Origin: Panorpa germanica
Taxonomy: Eukaryota > Arthropoda > Insecta > Mecoptera > Panorpidae
Direction of reading: 5' to 3'
Length of the DNA: 64,000 nucleotides
Assembly (NCBI GenBank): GCA_963678705.1
Contig: OY783214.1
Location: 14,012,001-14,076,000, forward strand
Position numbers and translations under genes: made by a program. Positions 46,741-58,600 of this stretch are shown piece after piece; positions within the stretch are counted from its first letter, which is position 1; every line of letters starts with the position of its first letter. The notes under the pieces were generated by a model. It searched no databases and was not told where the DNA came from. It saw nothing but the letters and a program-made list of their open reading frames with translations.

Positions 46741-48395
46741 TTATCTTCTATATGGCGTTCTTGCATATCTTCCTCTGTCTTCTTGTTCAGCTCGAACAAT
46801 TTGGAAAAAACTGTAGACCACAAGCCAAAAGTATATGTAGACGACTGAAATGAACAGAAATTGTATATTAACTAAGGTTTTTTAACAAGAGAGTCATTTT
46901 AAAGACTATTCAACAAGAGGTGTCATTTTAAATCAATAGAAAAACGCAATATTTTCGTGAACACTGGTGATATTTTTATTTTAATCCAAAGTACAAACTC
47001 CGAGGTGGAATGTTCAAATTCCAGTTCAAAAGTGGTTAGAAATGTAAAATGACTACTACTATTGAAAGAACCTTTAAATTAAACAAATGAAATGACGACT
47101 TAACTAGGAAGGAAGGAAAGGTACAAGTAGACATAAGAAAGAGAGACAGAGTCAAGGGTAACAAAGATTTTAAGAAGGGCATATGAAGATGTGTAGAAGG
47201 AAACCAAAGGAGATGAAACGAACGGAAATTGGAAATTAAGAAGAGCACAATATGAAGAAAAGAGAAGTAAGGATAAGAGAGAATAATGAAAATGCAGGGA
47301 AGAGGGAGAAATAAATATTAAGTTCTTAAATGTACAAGACTAGGAAAAGATTTAAAGATCAAATAGAGGGGAGGAGTAAGGTTACAAAGGATAGAGTAAA
47401 GAAGAAGTAGTTGTTGCTACCCCACTAGTTCCCAGTAAACATTTTGGAGTAAATTCTACTTAATTTCTATTACGTATCATGAATTTTTTGTCTGGAACGT
47501 GTTCGTTTTCTATTCAGTCGTTCAAAGGAAAGGTCCTTTTTATGAGCTACAGACATTGCAACGACGGTTCACTGCTGAATTAAAAGCGGAGTAGGTTTAT
47601 GATTTATGACCGGGTAATAAAAATATACCCATGTGGGAAAGAAACAGAAATACTTAATGAATGATGTTGGAAAAAGAAAGAATATTATTATGAAAAACTA
47701 ACACAAAATCTGTGACAGGTAGAGAACTTGTAAAGCGTTAGAATAGAATTGTACGAGTGACTCGAACTTCACCAAATAGGACACTTCACCAAATTGTTTA
47801 CTGGGTTTTTTCCTCTTCTTCCTCTTTTTTTGTGCGACGCATTGCTTTGTAATAAACTAACCTAAAACCGTGTTATTAAAACAAACATTCAGCTTAAATA
47901 CTTGCAAGTAAAGTGTGAATTACCTATAAATATAAGTCCCATGACTAGCCAGTAGATGCCTGCTTCCGTATGGTCATCAATAAATGCTTTAACTGCTGTG
48001 TAGATAACAGAAATCAGGAGACCAATCGCAAGAAGTATACCTAGCAGTACCCAAGGCAGCATCATAAACATACTTCTCTAAAAAATATAAATGGATTAAA
48101 ATAGAAATTCAACGTCAATTCATTTCACAAGAAAACAAATACTTACTTTCATCGCTCCTACAATGAGAAGGATTGATATAAGGATGGTCATTGCCATATT
48201 TATTGTGAGGATTAATTTAACTGCCCATTGTGGTAAGGTATCAAGGATGATAGTCTGAAATGGAATATCAGTCACGAACATCACGATGATCCCTATGACG
48301 GCCAGGAGGATGCCTGCTGCTCCTGATATAATTGTCCCTGTGTATAGGGAGAAGCAGCAGCAGCAGTTGTTGAGAGGGGGCTTGGGGTTTGACAT
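46741..48395 (-). CDS. Small four-pass membrane protein, Pasiflora/DUF4728-like
   Basis: Three coding exons read leftwards: 48395-48147, 48077-47924, 46844-46741 (507 nt, 168 aa). The ATG follows an acceptor-like TTTTTCAG by a few bases, so a leader exon probably lies further right. The product starts MSNPKPPLNNCCCCFSLYTG, a cysteine cluster suited to palmitoylation just before the first span. Four hydrophobic spans follow at about residues 19-41, 56-79, 88-110 and 123-147, and the tail is short and hydrophilic (RAEQEDRGRYARTPYRR). This architecture fits the arthropod tetraspan superfamily that includes fly Pasiflora proteins, which are needed for septate-junction barriers. Membership is inferred from architecture and general resemblance, not from a specific diagnostic motif. 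Intron 2 is about 1.1 kb and contains a MITE. Confidence 0.8.
46907..47070. mobile_element. MITE family M3, copy 1 (intron 2 of the tetraspan gene)
   Basis: It begins TTCAACAAGAGGTGTCATTT and ends AAAATGACTACTACTATTGAAAG, which are inverted repeats of each other. The interior matches the copy at 48996-49200 in reverse orientation, for example TTTTTATTTTAATCCAAAGT followed by ACAAACTC. Confidence 0.7.
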
Positions 48396-48995
48396 TGTAG
48401 GGCTGAAAAATATAATACGCTTTTATTAGGAAAACTATTTATGCAGATGCGTGTATAACCAGTGACATTGAACACAGAATTCTTAGAGATTCGTCATTGG
48501 AACTTCGACACATGCAGATCGGTTAAGAGACCTGGTAATATATGGTCATATTCGATTGGAATTGATTATTAATAAATGAATGGTTTATAATTATTGACAT
48601 TTTTCTTTTCATTTCAGAGTACGCCTTGCTCTGGCGACGATTTTCTTTATACGAGAGTGTCACCGCATAATTATTAATAATGATGAATGATTAATCAATG
48701 CGTAAACTTAATCAATAGATATACACCGTTCAACAATCCATTTATGTACGTGTATTGTCCAAGAGACCAACGCATTGATATTGTTAACAAGAGTTGCGCC
48801 AATTCCTATTTCAGAGCGATGACGAATCTCGATTTGTGCCTGTGGTTTTACGTGAACAGTGCTTGTGGTTCGTCTTAAGCACTCATTATCAGTTGCGTGG
48901 GGGACTACCTCGAAGAATTAGTAAAGCTTTGAAGTTGTGGTGCTATTATGTGTTAGTGCTATTTACGAATGAGTAAAAGAGAACCATTTATACAG

Positions 48996-49200
48996 GGGTT
49001 TTCAACAAGATCTGCCATTTTAATGTTCGCATCATTTTTTAACTTGCAACATACAAGAATTACTGAGGTAACATTTGGCAGATATTGTGTTTCATTACTA
49101 ACCTCAGAGTTTGTACTTTGGATTAAAATAAAAATATCATCACTTTTCACGAAAATGTTGAGTTTTTCTGTTGATTTAAAATGACACCTCTTATTGAAAG
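48996..49200. mobile_element. MITE family M3, copy 2
   Basis: It is inverted relative to copy 1, and identity over the shared 100-bp core looks close to 90 per cent by eye. Ends are TTTTCAACAAGATCTGCCAT and, inverted, CTTTCAATAAGAGGTGTCAT. It lies upstream of the tetraspan gene. Confidence 0.7.
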
Positions 49201-49904
49201 TTTTTATATATATAATTATATAATTATATATTTAATAATTCTACTCGTTCTCTAGTGAGGTGTTTGCCGCAAACAGTAAAAATTTAAAATATCTTAAATT
49301 AAATTAATAGAAAGAAAAAAAGCCAAAATAACCCACTCTAGTACACAGTTCCAGAGTCTCCAGAAACGCGGAACTCGCATTTGCTACTTCTGCTATATGG
49401 CTAGAGTATATTAAATATTAAAAGACGGAGGTAGTGCAACGGGATATTTCTTCCACATTTTAAAATCAACTAAAAATAATTTATGTTATGTTAATAACAG
49501 TGTAACGTCAACACTGATAAGACTTTACGTAAAATGTTGATGTCATTAGCAAATGAGCGGTAACACGTCAGTCACACACTAAACTTTTTAGAGCGTAAAT
49601 AAAGTGGAATGGATTGGGAACTGTGTGACTGTGACTGTGACCTTAACAGCTGTAAAAGCGCAATAAAGCGAGCGAGTGAGTGAGTGCCCTTTGGATACAA
49701 AATGTCAAAGGTGAAAGAATAAAAAGAAATGATCTAATAGACGAACGGATAGCTTTTAGTGACTTTTAGTATTCAACAGTGCCGAATGGAGTTGATATGT
49801 TTATTTGAATTTCTGTTTTGCCGTTTAATTTTTATTATATATTTGACATCATAGCATGAGTATTAATGTAGTTGATTGACATTTATAATATCAAAACTTT
49901 AGGG

Positions 49905-50299
49905 CATAGAGATATAAGAATAGAGTGCGCAAGAGGTTGAATACTGTAATATAAGCAAAGAAAGAGATAGCTGAAGAGTGTCCTGTGTGTCTCTTTCGAG
50001 ACGAGTACTGTGATTGACCGCCGCGCTAACGAAAATATATAATATTTGGGGGCTGTCGGTGTCTTTATTCATTAACTGAACGTTAAAATGCTTTGAATAT
50101 ATTATTTAAAATTTACTATATGCTACACTAACTATTTACAAATATTTTTATCTTCATTTTTATTTTAACTATAGCGCCTGCTTGCTTGTTTACTCTCTAC
50201 CATACCGACACTTGGACACTTGGCAGCTATCTCTCGTTTTGCAGCTTCCTCTTACACGCGGCCGTACACTTTGCGTACTCTATTCTTATATCTCTATGG
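49905..50299. mobile_element. TIR element, about 395 bp
   Basis: The left end CATAGAGATATAAGAATAGA continues GTGCGCAA. The inverted right end CATAGAGATATAAGAATAGA continues GTACGCAA, so at least 27 of 28 bases match. There is no coding capacity. Confidence 0.8.
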
Positions 50300-53200
50300 A
50301 TAAAGGTGTAGCCGCATTTGCACACGTTGCTTAAACTTCTACCTTCTTTTTATACAGTAGTAAAAAAAGTCGATGCAGTGTGACAGACCCTAAGCACTTG
50401 GTTTTAAAGGGACTCGCGTTAAATCGAATTTTAAGAAGGTGAATAATATATATCTCAGAAATCGTAGCTAAAGAACTCCGTGATACGTTAAACTGAATTT
50501 GATTAGGCTACTATTAAATACGACTTTTTTTTTTTATTAATGTTGTATATCAGGAGACTTAGGAAATGTTTTACATAGGGGCCCAAGAGTTTGCGTTACG
50601 CTACTTTCGCTCTTTAATTGTACATCACTTTTGCTATCTTTCTAATCTAAAACTTTCATATCACAACGGAGTATATTACGTCGGGTTCAGCAATTAGATA
50701 GATGCATTTTAATAACGTCATTAAATAATTAAAAAAGCAAATGTAAATAATAATATTATGGTAGGGATATTAAATGAAGTAATTGTCTGTTTGCAGGGCA
50801 TTAAATTTCATAGTAAATAACTTAGTCCGATTACCGCATATTAATTCATGGAATTTAGGTCACGTGATGTAACAGTTGACCATTTTAATTGATGTAATTA
50901 TAATTGGTAATTATAATGACAATGACGTACGTGTTTATTGAATAATCGTACTGACATGTCATTATGCAATATGCATATAATGCTGAAAAGTTTAAAAGAC
51001 TTTTCTTTTTGCTCTGTCGCCAAATTCCGTTCTATCTAGTCACAATTTTCTCAGTTAAAGCTGTCATTAAGTAGAATATGTCTAAAATTATTTATTATTT
51101 TGTTGTGAGGACAGTTTAGCTAACAAAAACCACAGCAAACATCCGTATCCTTAAAAGATCACAAACATAAAGAACAACGTCTACCAAAATGACGTCAGAT
51201 AGCATATTGCTTGGAAAAAATTGTGTCATATCTTAATTTTTTATTTAATTTTATTTAACTTCGTTCTATTTCCAATGCTGACGACCTTTTACTATGTTGA
51301 CAGGTTTTATAGCACCGTGCGACAACTTGCAAAGTTAGTAAATATAACAGTGATCCAGAGAATGAACCTGAAGATGTGACAGTCTGGCATCAAGCAAAAT
51401 TCTCTCGGCCAAACCATTATTATTAAATTTATACTTATTATTTTTATATTAAATTTAAATACCATATCTTTACAAGCATCGTTTTATACTATATTGGAAT
51501 TAGTTATTGATATAGATTGTATATGCAAGGATGGTAAGCTTGAGTGTTATATTTAACCTAACGGCAACCTTAATTACTAAGCTTAAACCTTACTACTAAT
51601 AATATTGTAAAGCTAGCTTGTTATAAAGTAATTCAAAATCGAAATATATTTTTCATAATTTTGGTTAAAAATCGAGTTAAATCATTAAAAAAATATGTTC
51701 ATGTAATTTTTCAATTGCAACGTAAAAGTTACATTTAGTGTTACTATAGATATGTAACCGCTACATGCAAAACCGTATATTTAGGTAGTATTTTACTTAA
51801 TCAAAACCTAATTAACTTTAATCTAAATGGGTCTTATTTTATTTATATCTATTTTAAAAACTTATAATCATTAGAAGAGTGTTCTTAAGATTACATCATC
51901 TACAACAGACAGCCTTATTTTCAAAAAGCCGTAAAATAGGTTACAAAACGTTATATATTAGGTAAAGTTATTTATGTTGCCGGTAACTTCCGTTATGTTA
52001 AATAAACTATATGATAACCGGTAATTAATTAAGATACACGAAAACAAAAAATAACGTATTTAATAAGAAATAGTTTCAGTATGAAGTCTCTGGTAGAAAC
52101 AATGAAATTCCTTTCACACAAATGTATTGGAATGTAATCTTATGAAATATAAACAATTCCAGCCTTAGCTAGTGAATAAGTATAGTTTGACATAGAAAAA
52201 CGTTTATTTTAGTGTGGAGTTAGCCATAACCTCATTTGCTCAATGTTGAACAGTGAACAGCATAGCGGTAGGAGAGAACGCAGAATACAGATCGCGGAGG
52301 CTAGGAGGCCGCGAGCCCGTGGAGGTCATCCATCGTGATACTTCACTCTATAACTAACCTACACAACAAACGCTTTTAGAATATCTACTATTGATTGAAA
52401 ACGGATTCAGGAAACGTCAAATAATACTTTATCAAAGATAGTGAAGAAATAGGCGTAATTTTTATTAGTTCACGCTATCTTAAAATGTTACGAAACTAAA
52501 TTAAAAATAGTATTCTATCTGAAATCTTAAAGTGAAAATTTTGATTTACTGTTGAAAATATGCTTTTTAGTTTTCCGTACGTCAATTACAATCAGTAAGT
52601 GATACTACACACTTAACTATTTCTTAGGCTTACAGAGAATTTCCAGTCCAGTAAAAACTGCGTTTCTACTTTCTTAATTTGTTTTTGCTCTTATCAAGTG
52701 GTAATCAAAAAGTAACACACGTAGTTTTCAGTTTTAAAATAGCGATAATGCTGTAAATTTGACTAATTAATAATATCAAAGCTGATAAACACATAACTGC
52801 AAGCTGCTTTTATAACTATATGATAAACATTTTTATATGATAAAAGCATTAGCCAGAGTGTTAGCTTGCTTGCTGCCAAGTAGGCTTCTGATTAAGCCCG
52901 TCCTTAATAAGTACAGGATACAATTTAGCTTTCTAAATAACCTATATTTTTTGATCCAATGCGCCACTGATCATTTCGCCTTAACTCAATGGGCCCTGTA
53001 ATTAGTTTGATATTATTCAACCTTTTACCGTCCTCGCAGATATTGACAGAACACGTAACTACAAACTAAGTTTGTTTTCGTTTGAATCTCGTTTTTGTGT
53101 GGGCCTTTTCTGTCAAGGCTAAACTTAACTTCATAACGTTTTCAAGGTAAAACACATATAGAAATGAAACACATGTTTTTACACATATGTATATATAAAT

Positions 53201-55606
53201 ACATATAAACACTACATATGCATTTATTCTTGAATCATGACTGATACTACTTCACAAATATAATGCAACATTAAATTTATGAGCACTTTTGTTCAAATTG
53301 CAAAATATTCGGAACTAAAAATAGATTTCATTTGTAAACAGTGAACATCTTTGCTATTTGTAGAACATCGTATCTAGGTTAATGGAAAATTAATTTTTAT
53401 TTCTTTTTAGAATTTAACTTTAATAAAATTATAAAACAAACAAGGGTAGATTGAATTAGCTACGTGGTATACACAAAATGGATTTGTAAACTCTTTGTAT
53501 TCCAAGTGAGTATTTTAATACAAATTAATAATTGGCTATGAGAGCAAGTGGCCTAACCTCAAAATTACGGTGCGGAGGTAATCGCGTTTAATTATTATTT
53601 ATTACGGATATATTTTTTATAATTTTTGATGATGCCTCTTAGATAAATATGTAACTTTTCAGATTACAGTAAATTTATAACAGTAATAGATTTCCACTAA
53701 ACACAAAACATGTTACCTTGCTTTAATGTAATATTATACTTAAGCGTTTTACAAAGAGTAGTAAAATAGATATAAAACGTTGCATATTAAGTACCATTGT
53801 TTACGTAACGAATAACGTTTGTTATGTTAGATAAACCTTAAATGTACGTAACTGTGTTTACCGGAATAAATTAGGATTAGAATAAAGAGTTATATGTTGT
53901 TCGATGATAAAATTAATAATCCAATATCGGCAAAACTTTTGGTTGAAAAATTATTGCTCTCTTATCCTTAATTAGTCACTCATAGCACCACCTCATAAAG
54001 TTTAAATGAAATATTACATAATGTATAATTACATCTGTACATATGTGGTGAAAAGATTTGAAGAATTTGTGATAATTTTAATAAATGCTTGAAGTGTGAA
54101 GGATTAAAGTGTTTGTGCTATTTTCTTGTTCTAATTGTTGCACTCAGTTTACTGTTAATTAACAAAAATTAGGTCAATATTCAGGACACGTTTTGGCTGG
54201 TATAGATGTGTAAAAGGTGACAGAATAAAACTATGCCCAGATACTTATTTCGCACTTGTTTATATATTTGTTGGTATCTTTATTTACTTTGCGAGTTACA
54301 AATAAACACAGCTGCAAGTGCAACTGTACACTCTGTATTTATGTGCGTACTTGTAAAATAATGGATGTGTTTACCTTTTTGTACGTTTAATCCAGTCTTT
54401 CCTCTTCCTATCACTAACTACAACACGAATTCACTAAATTGTGTAACACAGAACACTAATCTAATGTGGTTTCTACAGTTTTAGGCACAGTTTGTATCAC
54501 GGTTCGTATTTCGCTCTCTCAAGACTCTGTGTGTATTGTAACGAAATGGCGAATAAGTTTAAAACATCGCAAAGTATAGTGGGTTGCTTTCCGCGCTCCG
54601 AACTGCTCAGTGCTCATACAGTCCACGGGAGCCGACATTCCGCGACCGCCACTACGGCTTCGACCACGACACACCTTTCAGCACTGTTAACAGAAATGGC
54701 AATTCTCGGATGCTGGTAATAACGAAACATCGCGAATCTCAGCGAACTTTTGTTATGAGATCATACAGAATGATGTCACTGAGTTTCTAAGGTTAATATT
54801 ACTTTATTTAAATAGAAATACATTTTTTTAGGTTAGAATACATTACCCGGTAAATGCAAAACATATAATATTTAATATATTATGTATTGGCATATATTTC
54901 AATAAAAATGATTAAAATCTTCTTTGCTAAGTAAGTTCACAAGAATATTAATGCACAACCAATGAAAAACTTGTAGTAGTCTGAACTAGTCTGTTCACGG
55001 TGATGCAATATTTTGGAAGATCAATTAAAATTGAACTATTCAATTGACTTGGAAATAGTTAAAAAATAGATCCAATGTTTCTTCCATTTCTACATTACGT
55101 TGTACATTACAAGTGTTCCTCACTAATTTGGTATTTTTCTATTTGTTTAGACAACTTTCATTTGTACAAATTGACAGTCCTTTGTTTTTGAAAATATATT
55201 TTAAAATAGGAATTTTTTTAATAAATTATGAGTAATTAGATATTTTGAATAAAATGGGAGAACTAAATTACTAGTTAAGAATAAGACCCGCGTTGGTCAA
55301 CATAAATTTATAGCTAGCTTCAGACGACCTTGCACTATGATCCAAACATTTCCGATAAGTCAAATGGCTTCAAATAAAAAACAGCTTTGAGTAATTAAGG
55401 TCGAATTGGCAACAAAACTAAGAAAAGCTTTTGAAGAGTTTTATCCGTCTAAAATAACTGGCTAACGGTGGACTCCATTATTAAAAAAGTACAATATTTT
55501 AACGGTAATTCAATTGGTAAATAATATTTTGTAAATTGTTTGTTTGGACATTTGTATTTAATTGTAGAACTTTTAGATATTACAAAAAAAAAACAACAAA
55601 TGAAAA

Positions 55607-58600
55607 ATGAAAAACACAAAATCTTATAACAGCTACGAAAGAAGCATTTTGTTCCATGAGCCGTCGCCCAGAGATTATGTAATAAAGAGCAGAGCAAACA
55701 CCGTTGAGTTAAAGGAAGCGCTCCAAATTGCCGGAGAGAGAGCACTTAGGGCCATAGCCAATTCGTCACAAGACAACTTGGTGTTAAATATTCAATTAGA
55801 TAGCAACAAAATATCAAAAGATGCGACAATAAATGTGTCAATAATCGTTGCAGAAGAAACTAGAGAGATTATTTTAGTGGGAACACAAATAGATCCTCTC
55901 AAAAACAATAACCACACATGGATATCAAAACGGCCATCAATTGGTAAAAAGGAATTGTCGGAAGATGATGAAGTGAAAAGCAGTAGCCTTTGCATCAGCC
56001 CTAGTTTATCTTCTAGCCAATCATCTCTAAGAAGGAATAGCAATGTAACGAAGAGCAGTAGCGAATTGTTTAGTTCCGATACGCATGGTATAACTGGTAG
56101 CACAGACAACACAATGCCAGATAGTTTAGTAAATAGCAGTTACAATGATTCCATTAAATCTCCAATGGAATCAAATTTTAGTGAAGAAAATGATGCACTG
56201 AACTGCAATGTCGAATGTGGTAGCAATTTATCCGATGAATCACAAAAGCAGTTATTTTGTCAGCAGAAATTTGCTGTAAATTATGAAATGAAAAATAGTT
56301 TTAACGCATTCAATATCTTAAAGAAAACGAAACGTGTTAAGGAAGATATCAAAAGTATAAGTCATACTACAAAAGGTAGTAGTATTTCTAGTAGGTCATC
56401 AAAGAAAGGATCAATTACTACTGAAAGTAACATAACAGCAGATGGTTTGGACAACATTATCAGTTGTCCTTGTGATATCACTCGAAGTGAAACTCTTTGT
56501 AAAAATGGATACAATTTAATCGAAGCTAATGCGGAAAATATTCCACTTGTGCCGCCTCTGTTCACGTTACGGAAAGAATCACTTCCTAATAAGGAAAACA
56601 AAATATTGCACATTACAGTAGACAGTAATGTAGAATCAATTGATGGAAGGGACAAGGCAACAGCCGAAGAAGAAGAAGAACGTATACTTAAGGAAGTCGA
56701 CCTATTGTCCCAGGAACCAGCTTCATTGTATAGTTATACAGTACAAGAACCTCAAATGTCGTTGCCCGGAACTATTGGCATTGAAGATGAGATCCTGATG
56801 TTAAGTAAAATTCCATTATTTATGGGTAATAATGGCATAAAAGAAGAAGAGCAAGACCGTAATATTGATAATTTTAGAGTGGGTTCACAAAGTGAACTTA
56901 AACCATTGAACACAGATAGCCACTTAGGCAGAAAGGATGACGTAACAGATGATATTTTAAAACAAGCACTGTGTGATATTTCTGAGTATAAGGCTGACGG
57001 AACTATGCAGGACATGGTTTGTAAAGAAAGGATAAATCATTTAATCCATTCATATAAATCTGTAAGTTATACATCTCAAGTCGTTGGGTTAAGCTCTGTC
57101 AATAAAGCACTTAATATGGTTAACCCGAAAATATCGGAAAAGTTTGTAGATTCCGATTTATCTACAAACTCGTTTACTTCATTGAATATAAATAGAAATA
57201 AAACAAAAGCTAACAGAGATAGGGAAAGAGAGACAGGTGTAAATAATCATAAAAAGGAAAGACAGAAAGAAGTCACACGTGTTAGTTATAAGGTACCTGT
57301 GAAGTTGATTGCAGAACAAAATGATAAACCGAAGAAGGCAACTGGAGAAAGCGTTGCACAGATCGATGGAAATGAGCCAAGTTCTAAAAAGCAGAAACAA
57401 ATTCCGTTATCGACACAATCAAGGTTAGCTTCGAACATAGAAATTAGGAGAGAACAGCAAGGTGAGACAGCTGCTAAAGAAAATATTGGAGATACTGTTA
57501 TTGGGCAAGTGGAAACCGATATATGTACTGCAGCTGTTAACTCGGTGATGAAACAAGTTTTTGAAAGAGGACAACATTCAAAAGAAGACGCTCAACCAAA
57601 TCAAAGAGTAGAAGAAGGTATAATCAGAAGAAAGAAAAATGTACATCAAAATTTAGAATCAGATGAAAGAATTAATGTACCCATTAATAAAGTAAAAGAA
57701 TGTAGGAGAAGTAATGACGTCACTCCTTGCGAATCACCTACTCAAAATAATTGTTTGAAGTCAGGAGAAAGTCTAGATGTGATAATTAAAGGAGAACCCA
57801 CTACTTCAATAGAAGAACACACTAAAAGTGAATCAAATTCAAAAGAGCAAAATGATTGGACAAGTTATCACTCCGAATTAGAACGCGGAAATTGTTCGAA
57901 TCAACAACTTACCAGCATGATGTGTTGCTTACCGTCTAGTTTACAGAAAGTGACAGTAATGAAGAAAGACTTAAGTCAACCAAGTTCACAAGAACTCTTG
58001 GGTCAAAAGTCTAAAGATCAAGTAGAAATGAACCTTCCACATCAAGAAGAAGACGACAGCACGTTTTGTAAAGCGCAAATTATGGCAATTGTAACAGCGA
58101 TCACTAAACAACATGATGAAGTAAATTCAGTGCATGAAGTGGATGTAGTCATTTCAAATAAATCTGAGGAGAAAATAAATGTAGTGTTTTCTGGATCGCA
58201 AATGGAAGCTATTGAATTTTGCACTTCTCCAGTTGCAATAAAACCAAAATTAATTTTGAGAGCTTACGATAATGTCTCCGTTTGTGAACAAGACAAAAAT
58301 ATATTAGAACCTTACATGAATCCGGCGTTTAAAGTGAGTGACACGGGATCACAGGCTGAGTCGACCTTGGGGTTGATATCCAGTGGCGTCACAGTCGGAT
58401 CTATTGATGATGTCTCGAAAAATACAATGAAAAAGCACGTTGCTAGTGTGGTTACACAAACAGAAAATAAACAAGTTGCAATGAAAGACGTAAACCTTAT
58501 GTTTAATAACGAGCCTCCAAAATGTGTTTTCCGGTCTTACAATGAAATGCCCACTCAAACTGTTAAACTGAAACCAAGGAACACTTTGGGAATAACACAT

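Larger units (their letters stand above)
48396..55606. other. 7.2-kb intergenic region upstream of the tetraspan and giant genes
   Basis: No complete gene is supported. The contents are a tract of raised GC at 48617-48976 with an acceptor-like TTTCATTTCAG and short open frames on the plus strand, two TIR elements (48996-49200, 49905-50299), and GC-richer patches near 52240-52340 and 54480-54780 that could be promoters or leader exons. A possible acceptor, TTTAATTGTAG, ends at 55567 just before the giant gene's start. Confidence 0.45.

Noticed and set aside
54492-54790. Two overlapping frames in a GC-richer patch upstream of the giant gene
   Set aside because: Both frames are open only because of local composition. 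No splice donor connects them to the giant gene's frame; treated as possible promoter sequence.
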